Part shown: one piece after another, positions 8,153 to 16,913 of the stretch | Numbering within the stretch: the first letter of the stretch is position 1 | Layout: each line of letters begins with the position of its first letter | From: Teredinibacter turnerae | GTDB lineage: Bacteria; Pseudomonadota; Gammaproteobacteria; Pseudomonadales; Cellvibrionaceae | Direction: 5' to 3' | Length of the DNA: 64,000 bases | Assembly (NCBI RefSeq): GCF_037935975.1 | Contig: NZ_CP149817.1 | Location: 4,898,001-4,962,000 of the forward strand | The notes under the pieces: generated by a model | Seen by the model: only the letters and a program-made list of their open reading frames with translations | Told to the model about the DNA's origin: nothing | Database searches by the model: none | Made by a program: the position numbers and the translations under genes

Positions 8153-9787
8153 ATGATGAAAACCAGCACAATACGCTCCGCATTGAAGGCGGCTTCATTC
8201 GGCTTCAGCATCCTCTGCAGCATCTATTCTCTTGCTCAAACAGATCCGTCGTCCGACTTGGTATATGATTTCAGTGAACCATCGTCCGTAGAAAGCTGGG
8301 AGTTTCTCAGCAGCGGATATCCAGATTCAAATGTGCAGATATCTCATGAGAACGGCTCACTCGGGCTGACCCCCAGTTGGCTAGCCAACGACTATGTTTT
8401 TACAACAACACCTTTAAATGCTCCCTACGATTTTTCTCAAGCCAAGGTTAAGGGTGCTGTTAAATTCGATGAAAAATTCTTCACCCTTATTTACGATGAT
8501 TTCGAAAGTTCACTAGCGCGAGCCACTGTTGTACTTGTGGATACCGACGGAAGGTGGGCTCTGGGCGAGTTTCATTCGCCGGTACCGGAAAATAAATCCG
8601 AATTCAGTACTTTTACATTCTTGCAAGGGGTGGATAGCTTGGTTTATGCGGACCCTGGATTTGATATGACTAATGTCAATGCGTTTGGTGTGGGGCTGCT
8701 CAGTATAAACTACGATATAGTGGCAGCCGGGCTTGCGCAATTTGACGATATTACTATCGACTTCGATGGCGCGGCAGAGGAACCTACAGCCCTAATTGAT
8801 TTTCCAGTTTATGTTTCCGGGTGGGAGCATAATCACATCGCTCGATTATGGTCGACATCAAAAAAGGGCAATAAAGGAAAATTTAGCATCTTCTATAACG
8901 ATGATAACACTTACGGCCAGAACCTGGAGATATACCAAAAACTCCCTCGTACCGTTAACTTCACAAAAGGTAAAATATCTTTTGACCTTTTGCTACCTAG
9001 CACCTTTGACGCGATCGTTAATGCTATTGGCGTAGTTCTAGTGGACTCGAAAGGAAATAGAGCGGAAACCTATACCCTTAACGCGCCGAATATGCTATTC
9101 GGCACCACCATGAATATAGCTATCGACGATTTGTCCCGAAATAAATTTATTTCAATGGATCCTGATTTTGACCTGGCAAAAATACGCTCAATTTTGGTTG
9201 AGCTGCGACTACCTAGTGAAAACCTCACCATATCAGGGCAGGTAGTTTTTGACTACTTCCACCTCCAGGTACACCCTAAATTTGAAAAAAACTTTTTCAA
9301 TCCGTTGCGCCCATCGCCAATTCCAGCCGGCGAGCTTTATCCTCAGGTTTTACTCGATGACGTCCCACCAAACTACGAATCGCTTCACGAGTTTTCTGTT
9401 ATCAATAACGACGCGGTCGCCAACCTGAATTGGCAGGATGCGGAGGTAGAAATTCACCTTTCTCACTTTTGGGAACGTCCTGTAAACCTTTCTTCACTTG
9501 AAGTATCACAACGCTTCTATGTTCCACCAAGGGAGGCTGCATCAGGTATGTCGCTATACTTGAAACTTGTCGACATTAACATGGACGAAGTCGAGATACC
9601 TCTTGCAACTTTAGATGGTGGTGATACAGGAGGCTGGACCGTCGTAAAATTCTCGTCAGCGGACCTGCCTGATGACCTCAACCTTAATTATATTAACGAA
9701 TACATAATTATAATTAAGCGAAATGCCACCTACGGTCATGCTGGTACATTTCGATTTAATCCCCCAGTCTTTTCCATAACCCGTTAA
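8153..9787 (+). CDS. Secreted protein of three beta-sandwich-like repeats, paralog 1
   Basis: A 544-residue protein of no recognised family. It has a signal peptide (ending near SIYSLAQ, about residue 29). The rest divides into three segments of about 165-180 residues that share a pattern: a hydrophobic-charged strand, a DFDLAK/FDMTNV stretch, a short VGLLSI/ILVEL strand and a closing D-F-D or D-Y-F strand. Aromatic residues are frequent (for example ESWEF, SGWEHN, SHFWERP), as in carbohydrate-binding jelly-roll domains. No catalytic motif is visible. Its neighbour at 10110 is a paralog over its whole length. An AAGGA site precedes tandem ATGs at 8153 and 8156, either of which could be used. 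A role in binding an extracellular glycan is a guess from fold pattern and lifestyle. Confidence 0.75.
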   Translation: MMKTSTIRSALKAASFGFSILCSIYSLAQTDPSSDLVYDFSEPSSVESWEFLSSGYPDSNVQISHENGSLGLTPSWLANDYVFTTTPLNAPYDFSQAKVKGAVKFDEKFFTLIYDDFESSLARATVVLVDTDGRWALGEFHSPVPENKSEFSTFTFLQGVDSLVYADPGFDMTNVNAFGVGLLSINYDIVAAGLAQFDDITIDFDGAAEEPTALIDFPVYVSGWEHNHIARLWSTSKKGNKGKFSIFYNDDNTYGQNLEIYQKLPRTVNFTKGKISFDLLLPSTFDAIVNAIGVVLVDSKGNRAETYTLNAPNMLFGTTMNIAIDDLSRNKFISMDPDFDLAKIRSILVELRLPSENLTISGQVVFDYFHLQVHPKFEKNFFNPLRPSPIPAGELYPQVLLDDVPPNYESLHEFSVINNDAVANLNWQDAEVEIHLSHFWERPVNLSSLEVSQRFYVPPREAASGMSLYLKLVDINMDEVEIPLATLDGGDTGGWTVVKFSSADLPDDLNLNYINEYIIIIKRNATYGHAGTFRFNPPVFSITR

Positions 9788-9810
9788 TACTGCCCCCAGC
9801 ACAGTCATAA

Positions 9811-9842
9811 AAAAAGCGAGCCATAAAACGGTTCGCTTTTTA
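9811..9842 (+). terminator. Intrinsic terminator after paralog 1
   Basis: AAAAAGCGAGCC and GGTTCGCTTTTT pair (one G-T wobble) around a seven-base loop, ending in a T run, 24 bp after the stop codon. The A-run on the other side could make it bidirectional. Confidence 0.85.
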
Positions 9843-10109
9843 TTCTATAGAGCTCGAATTTTGTTCTATTAGTTCCACCTCTACTCCGGTTCGGATGGGT
9901 TCGCTATATTTAGCAAACAACACTACACGCCAATTTATTCCCAGCAGAAATATATATTTGTCATAGCCAAATGGTACAGTAGCGGTTGTTTAAATAAGTC
10001 TTCTACCAACGCTCACAGGCTGTAAGAAAGACCACCTTAAACATCAAGGCTTGGCTGTTTTTTGTACGCCACAACCTCTCAATAGGAACATTTTAATCAA
10101 GGATTAGTA

Positions 10110-11738
10110 ATGAATATCAAACATGCATTTCGCACACTTAAAGCCAGTGCGGTACTCGCTTGCTTAGCGCTGTCTTTTACGCCGATCACCCAAGCACAAG
10201 CGACATACGACGTTTCATTCGAATTTTCGGAAGCGGACTCAATCGCCACCTGGCATCCTTTCCAGGTAGATTACTCAGGAGGCGATTTTGCCCTGAGCTA
10301 CGAGCAGGAAACTTTAGGGATTACCCCTGCCTGGCAAAACGGTGATGCTGTATTCGCGATCACGGATTTAGAATCACCATTGGACTTTACTCAGGCAAAA
10401 ATTATTGCCGATATCAAATTCGACGATTCCTATTTTTACGAAACTGATGCCGGCTATGAAACTAGCCTTGCACGAGCGACGGTCGTTCTGGTTGACGTAC
10501 GAGGCCGTTATGCAAGCGGCGAGATTCAATCCCCATCAATCGAAAATAAAAGCACATTCACAACAGTGACGCTGCTTCAGGGCGCTATAACCCTCAACTA
10601 TGACGACGCTGAGTTCGATATCACCAACGTCGCAAGCGTTGGGGTAGGTTTGATCAGCGTCAATTACGGTCCAGTCGCGACCGGGTTGGCGCAATTCGAC
10701 AACATCGGTATAGACCTTGATGGCGCGGCCGGAGAACCAACCAATTTGCTCGATTTTCCTGTAATGCATACAGGCTGGGAGAGCAATATGATCACGCCGT
10801 CAGCACGCACCACTCGCCAGGGAATCAAGGGAAAGTACACACTAGTTTTCGTGGATTCAGAAACCCAGGGTAAGGACGTGGAAATATATCAGCACCTTCT
10901 GTGGAACCTGAATTTCGGGCAGGGGCGGATTGCTTTTAATCTCACCTTGCCACTACAGTTTGAAGGACTCACCGAAGGCGTTAAGGTATTGCTGGTCGAT
11001 GCTCAGGGAAAAACTGCGCAAGTATACGGAATATCCGCGAGCGAATTGAGCTTCAATTCACCAGTACCTGTGATTATAGATTCGGTGGCGCAACGCGATT
11101 TTATAACCATGGATGACGGTTTCGATCTCGCCAGGGTTGAATCCTTGAGCGTAGTCATCGAACTTCCTGCCGAAAACACGCTGCTGTCAGGTAATCTTGT
11201 TGTCGATAGTCTCTACTTCCAACTTAGCCCCAAATTTGCGAAAAATTTTTATAGCCCGGTTAAACCGCAAAACTTTAGTGCTGCAGAACTTTACCCCGTA
11301 GTAACCGAAAACTCCAGTTCACCAGATTACGAATCCCTGCACAATTTTTCGGCCAGCGATAGTGAAATGGTAGCGACACTGAATTGGCAACCTGAAGAAT
11401 CCGAGATTTTGCTCGTCCACTCTTGGGCAACGCCAGTGAACCTGTCTACTGGCTATATCACCCAACGTTTTTACATACCTGCCCGGGAGACGGCTTCCGG
11501 TATGTCGATAAACTTGGAGATCGCAGATAGCTTTGGCAAAAGAAAAAGTAAAATGCTGCTTACTATGGACGGCGCTACTACCGGTGGCTGGGTAGTGGTC
11601 AAGATACCCACCGTGGAATTCGCGGATAGCATCGATTTAAACTTCGCCTCATCCCTCTACATTGTGATAACGCGCGGAAGCGCACTTGGGCACTCAGGGG
11701 TTTTGAAATTTAACGCTCCAAGCTTTTCTGCAAATTAA
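10110..11738 (+). CDS. Secreted protein of three beta-sandwich-like repeats, paralog 2
   Basis: A 542-residue protein, collinear with the product of 8153-9787. Shared features include the post-signal FSE-ADSIATWHPF start, SLARATVVLVD, AGLAQFDNIGIDLDGAAGEPT, the PVNLS-QRFY(V/I)P-RE-ASGMS-L block and a final GHSGVLKFN-PSFS. The signal peptide ends near TQAQA (about residue 31). It shows the same three-repeat architecture and no catalytic motif. It has its own CAAGGA ribosome site and a separate upstream region, and the first gene ends in a terminator, so the two paralogs are probably expressed independently. The tandem pair with clearly diverged sequence suggests an old duplication kept by selection. 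Function unknown. Confidence 0.75.
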   Translation: MNIKHAFRTLKASAVLACLALSFTPITQAQATYDVSFEFSEADSIATWHPFQVDYSGGDFALSYEQETLGITPAWQNGDAVFAITDLESPLDFTQAKIIADIKFDDSYFYETDAGYETSLARATVVLVDVRGRYASGEIQSPSIENKSTFTTVTLLQGAITLNYDDAEFDITNVASVGVGLISVNYGPVATGLAQFDNIGIDLDGAAGEPTNLLDFPVMHTGWESNMITPSARTTRQGIKGKYTLVFVDSETQGKDVEIYQHLLWNLNFGQGRIAFNLTLPLQFEGLTEGVKVLLVDAQGKTAQVYGISASELSFNSPVPVIIDSVAQRDFITMDDGFDLARVESLSVVIELPAENTLLSGNLVVDSLYFQLSPKFAKNFYSPVKPQNFSAAELYPVVTENSSSPDYESLHNFSASDSEMVATLNWQPEESEILLVHSWATPVNLSTGYITQRFYIPARETASGMSINLEIADSFGKRKSKMLLTMDGATTGGWVVVKIPTVEFADSIDLNFASSLYIVITRGSALGHSGVLKFNAPSFSAN

Positions 11739-11754
11739 GTTAGTGAGCTAAATA

Positions 11755-11778
11755 GGACGAGCCCTCACGGGCTCGTCC
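11755..11778 (+). terminator. Strong hairpin after paralog 2
   Basis: GGACGAGCCC and GGGCTCGTCC form a perfect 10-bp GC-rich stem with a TCAC loop, 17 bp after the stop. No T run follows, so it is either a factor-dependent end or an mRNA 3' stabiliser. Confidence 0.6.
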
Positions 11779-11907
11779 TCGGTTGGCTTGATACCCCATA
11801 AACCTACCCCTTAGCTCTTGCCTCTTACTCCCTAACTCTCGACTCCTGCCTCATTAGAGCTAGCTACCTGCCAGCACAGGATTAGCAAACCCCCAAAATC
11901 TTCAAGG

Positions 11908-11921
11908 TTGATCCAGATCAA
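11908..11921. promoter_or_regulatory. Perfect FNR/ANR-type box upstream of the regulator-cydAB genes
   Basis: TTGATCCAGATCAA matches the established TTGAT-N4-ATCAA consensus exactly. A TATAAT lies at 11929-11934, so the box would sit between or over the promoter elements if that -10 is used. Oxygen-dependent control of a cytochrome bd operon by FNR/ANR is well known, which makes this site credible. Confidence 0.75.
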
Positions 11922-11936
11922 AAATATCTATAATAT

Positions 11937-11954
11937 TTTCAGAAATTTCTGAAA
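11937..11954. promoter_or_regulatory. 18-bp perfect palindrome, likely operator of the adjacent regulator
   Basis: TTTCAGAAATTTCTGAAA is perfectly palindromic, lies just downstream of the putative -10 and ends 13 bp before the start codon of the GbsR/MarR-type gene. Position and symmetry suit autorepression by a dimeric winged-helix regulator. Confidence 0.65.
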
Positions 11955-11967
11955 GTTCATACAGGCC

Positions 11968-12522
11968 ATGAAACTCAACCCTACTGCAGAGAACTTTGTG
12001 GTCCATTTCGGTGAAATGGGCAGTCGCTGGGGCTTTAACCGCACCGTGGGCCAGATGCTGGCGTTGCTGGTGATTCATCCGGAACCCCTCAACGCCGAAG
12101 ACATTGCCGAGACGCTGCACGTCAGCCGTGGCAACGTGAGCATGGGGTTGAAGGAGCTCCAATCCTGGCGCCTGGTTCGGGTGCAGCGGGTGCACGGTGA
12201 CCGCAAAGATTACTTCACGGTTTCCGGCAGTATCTGGGAACTGGCGCAAACCGTATTCGAAGAGCGTCGCAAACGGGAGATCGAGCCCACCTTGTCGGTA
12301 CTTCGCAGCAATTTACTGGACGAGCCCAAGAGCGATGAAGAGGCATTCGCCCAGCAGCAGATGAGCGACTTGCTTACCTTGCTGGAGCAACTCACCAACT
12401 GGGCACAGCAACTCAACAATCTGTCGCCAGGACAGCTTCAAGGGCTGCTCAAGCTCGGTTCCGGCGTTGGCAAGGTGCTGGATCTTAAAGATCGCATTAT
12501 CGGCCAGCCCAAGCCCGACTAA
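11968..12522 (+). CDS. GbsR/MarR-type transcriptional regulator
   Basis: A 184-residue winged-helix protein. The region about residues 15-85 (GSRWGFNRTVGQMLALLVIHPEPLNAEDIAETLHVSRGNVSMGLKEL, shown here in parts) is the GbsR-type helix-turn-helix with the wing RVHGDRKDYF. A long C-terminal helical dimerisation part with Gln/Leu-rich stretches follows. It lies 65 bp upstream of cydA on the same strand, probably as the first gene of the operon, under an FNR-type box and an 18-bp palindrome. GbsR-like regulators are best known for choline/osmolyte genes, but a pairing with cydAB is seen in other marine bacteria as far as I recall. It probably controls the oxidase in answer to an unknown ligand. 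Confidence 0.85.
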   Translation: MKLNPTAENFVVHFGEMGSRWGFNRTVGQMLALLVIHPEPLNAEDIAETLHVSRGNVSMGLKELQSWRLVRVQRVHGDRKDYFTVSGSIWELAQTVFEERRKREIEPTLSVLRSNLLDEPKSDEEAFAQQQMSDLLTLLEQLTNWAQQLNNLSPGQLQGLLKLGSGVGKVLDLKDRIIGQPKPD

Positions 12523-12587
12523 GTTTTCATTTGCCGCCTGCTCGCCGTGGTGTTGGGCCAGGGCGAACACACAACGAGGACCCGCTC

Positions 12588-13952
12588 ATGCTGGACACAT
12601 TGGAACTTTCGCGGATTCAATTCGCGGCCAATATCAGCTTTCATATTTTATTCCCCACCATCAACATTGCCATGTGTTGGGTGTTGTTCTTTTTTAAAAT
12701 TCGCCACGACATGACCCAAAACCCAGTATGGATGCGCGCCTATCGCTTTTGGGTAAAAGTGTTTGCGCTCACTTTTGCGCTGGGCGTGGTGAGTGGTATC
12801 ACCATGTCGTTTCAGTTCGGTACCAACTGGCCGGGCTTTATGGAAACCGTTGGCAATATCGCCGGGCCGTTGCTTGGCTACGAAGTGCTGACGGCATTCT
12901 TTTTAGAGGCAACGTTTCTCGGCGTAATGCTGTTTGGCATTAATCGCGTACCACCGAAATTACACACCTTGGCAACCTTGTTAGTCGCGCTGGGGACAAC
13001 CATGTCCGCGTTTTGGATTCTCGCGCTGAATTCCTGGATGCACACCCCCGCGGGCTTTGAAATGCGAGAAGGCGTGGCTCACGTTACCAGTTGGTGGGAG
13101 GTTATCTTTAACCCGTCATTCCCCTATCGATTAGTGCATATGCTGGTTGCCTCCGGCTTGACGGCGGCTTTTTTTGTGGCCGGGATTTCCGCTTACCGCA
13201 TTCGCAAAGGCGACACCAAACGCGCACCTCTACTTGCGTTAAAAACCGGTATTTTTATGGCCGCTGTACTCATGCCACTGCAGATTCTTGTCGGCGATTT
13301 GCACGGCTTAAACACGTTTGAACACCAACCGCAGAAAGTCTCGGCGATGGAAGGCGTGTGGCACACGGAACAGGGCGCCCCTTTACTGCTGTTCGCTATT
13401 CCCGATGAAGAAGCGCAAAAAAATCATTGGGAGATCGGCATTCCCCATATGGCCAGCCTGATTCTCACCCACACATTTAACGGCGAAATAAAAGGGTTGA
13501 CCGAGTTTGAGTCACACCCGCCGGTAAAGCCCCTGTTCTTCGGCTTTCGCGTTATGGTCGGTGTTGGACTGTTGATGCTGGCGACCGCTTGGTTTACCAG
13601 CGTGCTGCTGTTAAAAAATAAAACGCTGCCTTACTGGCTGCTCCGCCATCTGGAAGTGATGACTTTTAGTGGCTGGGTGGCCACGCTTGCAGGCTGGTAT
13701 GTGACGGAAATCGGCCGCCAACCCTGGCTGGTTACCGGCGTACTGCGCACCGCAGACGCAGTCACCACCTTGCCCACTGGCAATGTCGGTACTTCACTCG
13801 TACTTTATTTGCTGGTTTACGCGGGCCTGTTAACCGCTTACGTTCACACCGTGCGCCTGCTCGCGCGAAAATCTGTTGAGGTGGAAGAATTCGAAGTCGA
13901 CGACCACGCAACTCACGATCGACCCCTGATTGAAGAAGGAGCCAGCTCATGA
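12588..13952 (+). CDS. cydA: Cytochrome bd-type quinol oxidase subunit I
   Basis: The haem-carrying subunit that oxidises quinol and reduces oxygen to water in the inner membrane. It has 454 residues with about nine membrane segments. The haem ligands can be seen: His in ISFHILFPT near the N-terminus, His in YRLVHMLVASG, and Met in FGFRVMVGVG. The Glu pair of the proton path is in YEVLTAFFLEATFLG, and the quinol loop has HQPQKVSAMEG. The Q loop is short, as in the cyanide-insensitive (CioA) branch. I start at 12588 (MLDTLELSRIQFA) because an ACGAGGA ribosome site precedes it; a longer frame from 12531 adds a non-conserved tail. The stop overlaps cydB by ATGA. Confidence 0.95.
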   Translation: MLDTLELSRIQFAANISFHILFPTINIAMCWVLFFFKIRHDMTQNPVWMRAYRFWVKVFALTFALGVVSGITMSFQFGTNWPGFMETVGNIAGPLLGYEVLTAFFLEATFLGVMLFGINRVPPKLHTLATLLVALGTTMSAFWILALNSWMHTPAGFEMREGVAHVTSWWEVIFNPSFPYRLVHMLVASGLTAAFFVAGISAYRIRKGDTKRAPLLALKTGIFMAAVLMPLQILVGDLHGLNTFEHQPQKVSAMEGVWHTEQGAPLLLFAIPDEEAQKNHWEIGIPHMASLILTHTFNGEIKGLTEFESHPPVKPLFFGFRVMVGVGLLMLATAWFTSVLLLKNKTLPYWLLRHLEVMTFSGWVATLAGWYVTEIGRQPWLVTGVLRTADAVTTLPTGNVGTSLVLYLLVYAGLLTAYVHTVRLLARKSVEVEEFEVDDHATHDRPLIEEGASS

Positions 13953-14953
13953 GCGAAGCAACACTGTTACCCGTTATTTTTATCGGCCTGATGGGGCTCG
14001 CCATTCTGGTGTATGCATTACTCGACGGCTACGACCTGGGCGTCGGTATTTTATTGCCAATGAAGTCCGACGAGGAGCATCTGCGCGATCGTATGATTGC
14101 CTCCATCGGCCCATTTTGGGATGCCAACGAAACCTGGCTGGTACTCGCGGTCGGGTTGCTGTTAATAGCGTTTCCAAGCGCACATAGCCTGGTGCTCTAC
14201 CACCTGTATTTACCGGCGACGTTTATGTTGCTCGGCTTGATCTTGCGCGGCGTCGCCTTTGACTTTCGCGCCAAGGCGGCCGTTTCTCACAAATACCTGT
14301 GGGATCTGGGGTTCAAGTCCGGCTCACTGCTAACCACCCTGACCCAAGGCTATATGCTCGGAAAATACGTTACGGGTTTTATCCCCGGCTGGGGTGCGGA
14401 AGTGTTTTGCCTGTTAAGCGCTCTCGGGGTAACCGCCGCCTATACCTTGATTGGCGGTGCCTGGCTCGTGTTAAAAACCGAATCCGACCTGCAAGGCCGA
14501 GCGATACGCTGGGCGCGCAATGCAAACCGGCTAACGTTCCTCGGGGTAATCGCCGTGTGCCTGGTAAACCTGTGGGTCAACCCGTCGGTGTTTCAGCGTT
14601 GGTTTGAGTTCCCCCTGGTGATGTTCGTACTGCTTATACCCGCTATATGCCTTGCAGCTTTTATGGGCAACGAATGGCTGTTGCGCAAATTACCCCTCCC
14701 TGACGACCGCTACTGCGCCTATCCTTTTGCCTTTACTGCGATGATATTCACAACCTGTTTTACCGGGCTGGCTTTCAGCTTTTATCCCGCGATAGTGCCC
14801 GGTAAACTCACCATCTGGGAGGCCGCCAGTGCGCCCGAGTCGCTGCAGTTCATTCTGGTTGGGGCACTCGTTGTTGTTCCGGTTATTCTTGTTTATACCG
14901 CGTATGCCTACTGGGTATTCCGTGGTAAAGCCTCGGACCTGAAATACCATTAA
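13949..14953 (+). CDS. cydB: Cytochrome bd-type quinol oxidase subunit II
   Basis: A 334-residue integral membrane partner of CydA, with about eight membrane segments. Family motifs include YALLDGYDLGVGIL near residue 25, the IGPFWDANETWLV stretch, and FPSAHSLVLYHLYLPATFMLLGLILRG (in parts), which are hallmarks of CydB. It starts inside the stop of cydA (ATGA), so the two are translationally coupled and made in equal amounts. No small cydX-like gene is visible just after it. The following 160 bp hold no clear terminator. Confidence 0.95.
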   Translation: MSEATLLPVIFIGLMGLAILVYALLDGYDLGVGILLPMKSDEEHLRDRMIASIGPFWDANETWLVLAVGLLLIAFPSAHSLVLYHLYLPATFMLLGLILRGVAFDFRAKAAVSHKYLWDLGFKSGSLLTTLTQGYMLGKYVTGFIPGWGAEVFCLLSALGVTAAYTLIGGAWLVLKTESDLQGRAIRWARNANRLTFLGVIAVCLVNLWVNPSVFQRWFEFPLVMFVLLIPAICLAAFMGNEWLLRKLPLPDDRYCAYPFAFTAMIFTTCFTGLAFSFYPAIVPGKLTIWEAASAPESLQFILVGALVVVPVILVYTAYAYWVFRGKASDLKYH

Positions 14954-15022
14954 ACTGTTCACAATAGGAACCGCTGATCAATCCGATCCATTAATCGGTA
15001 GCTTTTTGAATTGCTACTTTAA

Positions 15023-15074
15023 TTAACCTGTTACCATTAATCCGTTACTATTAATCCATTACTATTAACCTAAC
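15023..15074. repeat. Tandem 14-bp repeats upstream of the alpha/beta hydrolase
   Basis: Three and a half units of about TTAAYCYRTTACYA with a strict 14-bp period: units start at 15023, 15037, 15051 and 15065. They lie 45-90 bp before the start of the hydrolase gene, so they could be repeated regulator sites or simple slippage. Confidence 0.7.
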
Positions 15075-15115
15075 ACAAAGCTAAACACGCAATAATACTG
15101 GAGCTGCCATCGCCC

Positions 15116-15895
15116 ATGCCGTACGCCTATACTCAAGACAATACGCGCATTTTCTTCGAAACCTACGGCTCAGGCGCTCCGCTATTGCTCATCCCCGGTC
15201 AGGGTTTAGATCACAAAGGCTGGGGCGGCTTTGTCAACGCACTGGCAGAGCAGTTTCGGGTGATCGTACTGGACAACCGCGGTACCGGTAACAGCGACAA
15301 ACCGGAAGCTCCCGAGTACACCACACGCGGCATGGCAGCCGACGCCATTGCTGTTCTCAACACGCTGCAAATATTTTCAGCGCACGTGCTGGGTTTTTCC
15401 ATGGGTGGCCGCATCGCGCAATGGGTTGCAGTGGATCATCCGAAGCGCGTAAACAAACTGGTGCTTGTCGCCACCACACCGGGCAACACCCACGGTGTTG
15501 CGCGAGCGCAGAGCGTGGATTTTATCTTCGCCTCCGGCAACAGGGAGCGCATGCTCGAATTAATGGTGTCGCCAGGCTGGTACGACAGTAACCCGGAATT
15601 TCAACAACTGTGGCAATATCAAGCGGAGAACCGTCCGCCAGCATACGCCCAGCGTTTGCATTTTGTCGCCAGCGAATGTCACGACTGTTGGCACGAACTT
15701 AGCTCAGTCGCAGCACCGACATTAATTGTCCACGGCAACGACGACACAATCAACGTACCCGCAAACGCCCGTCTTTTAGCAGAGCAAATTCCAGAAGCCG
15801 AAGTAGTGTTTATTCCCGAAGGCAGACACTACATCTTTTTGGAAAAACAAGACGAGTGCAGCGAAGCGATACTGCAATTTCTCGGCAAATCGTAA
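15116..15895 (+). CDS. Alpha/beta-fold hydrolase
   Basis: A 259-residue soluble hydrolase of the 3-oxoadipate enol-lactonase/esterase-like branch. It shows the oxyanion/strand region LLLIPGQGLDHKGW, the DNRGTGNSDKP turn, the nucleophile elbow GFSMGG (Ser about residue 98), the acid in HGNDDTINVP and the catalytic His in GRHYIF. No signal peptide, so it is cytoplasmic. It stands alone, with a 160-bp upstream region bearing 14-bp tandem repeats, and is not clearly in an operon with cydB. The substrate cannot be assigned from sequence. Confidence 0.9.
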   Translation: MPYAYTQDNTRIFFETYGSGAPLLLIPGQGLDHKGWGGFVNALAEQFRVIVLDNRGTGNSDKPEAPEYTTRGMAADAIAVLNTLQIFSAHVLGFSMGGRIAQWVAVDHPKRVNKLVLVATTPGNTHGVARAQSVDFIFASGNRERMLELMVSPGWYDSNPEFQQLWQYQAENRPPAYAQRLHFVASECHDCWHELSSVAAPTLIVHGNDDTINVPANARLLAEQIPEAEVVFIPEGRHYIFLEKQDECSEAILQFLGKS

Positions 15896-16472
15896 GACAC
15901 AAATTTTATTTTGCCGCGCTCAATTAGGCTTCCTGTTAAAGCACCGCCTACCTACCCTTCCGATTAAAGCGCCTATTAACTTCGCAATTGTCTTTGCCAA
16001 TTTAATAGATCCGTATTGTCCTCCCGACAGCGACGCTTCTGCCACAACACGTTGCTTGATCATTTTCAGCAACAATCGCTAATTCAGAAACGAAATAAAA
16101 ATTACAGCAAGCACGCCAAACGAATAACTGCGAAAAGAAAAACACATTAAAAAATACACAAAATTAAATTTAGCTAACACTAAATAAACCACCTAAAAAA
16201 CCAGCTATAAAAAAAAGACTCACGAATTAACCATTCACCTGTTTTTTGTATGGCATCTTTTGTTTTTTATTGTCGCGCCAAAAAGGCACTAACCAAATAA
16301 AACAACGCGAATAAATATTTTTTAAAAATTTCGTTTTGCATTTTTATTTTTCACACCTAAGATGGAGTCGCTTTCAGGGAGTGGTTTGCGGGTAAACATC
16401 GGATAGCAGTAAATCTGATATCCAGGCATGAGGCCAAAAACGCATACACTAATAAATCCTTAAGGAGATAAC
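15896..16472. other. AT-rich intergenic region
   Basis: About 575 bp with no convincing coding frame. It becomes strongly AT-rich between about 16080 and 16350. Near the end, an AAGGAGA ribosome site (about 16461) belongs to the small secreted protein gene. I see no clear terminator for the hydrolase in it. Confidence 0.5.
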
Positions 16473-16793
16473 ATGCGAAATAAAATCATTGCCACCATTG
16501 CACTGACCGTTGGTCTCGTCGGCACCGCTAACGCCGCTAAGATATTTGAATACAACGATCCAACCTACGGCAATTACCCGGCATCCTGCACACTTACCCC
16601 TCTGTATGGTGGCGGGTCTGGTTATACTTTGTGGAACGTCTATTCTCTGAGCTGCCCGGGTCATCCACAGTTGCAGATTACTCGTGAACTTACCCAACAA
16701 CAGTATTACACCAATTGCGTTGTGAAAGTAAACAACAGCAATTACTACACTAGCTTTAATAATTGCGATAACTGGCGCGTTTACAGCAACTAA
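16473..16793 (+). CDS. Small secreted Cys-containing protein, unknown
   Basis: A 106-residue protein with a clear signal peptide cut after TANA (about residue 21). The mature ~85 residues contain four Cys (PASCT, SLSCPG, YTNCVV, NNCDNW), enough for two disulfides, and are rich in Tyr, Asn and Gly. No family is recognised. A strong ribosome site (AAGGAGA) and a perfect terminator indicate a well-expressed single-gene unit. It may be an extracellular or periplasmic binding protein; that is a guess. Confidence 0.7.
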   Translation: MRNKIIATIALTVGLVGTANAAKIFEYNDPTYGNYPASCTLTPLYGGGSGYTLWNVYSLSCPGHPQLQITRELTQQQYYTNCVVKVNNSNYYTSFNNCDNWRVYSN

Positions 16794-16810
16794 ACTGCGA
16801 CTAACCTCCA

Positions 16811-16845
16811 CACAAAAATCCCCGGTTTAACCGGGGATTTTTGTG
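16811..16845. terminator. Bidirectional intrinsic terminator
   Basis: A perfect inverted repeat with CACAAAAATCCCCGG on the left arm and its complement on the right, and a five-base loop, between the convergent small secreted protein gene and the lipase gene. A-run and T-run flanks let it work in both directions. Confidence 0.9.
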
Positions 16846-16913
16846 TTTCGCTGTAGGAGTGCCTTCTCCGCATCTATCACCAACGGTGCAAACGACCTGG
16901 CATTCTGTAGCGG

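Noticed and set aside
12531-12587. Extended N-terminus of CydA
   Set aside because: The stretch is not hydrophobic or conserved, and ATG 12588 has the ribosome site.
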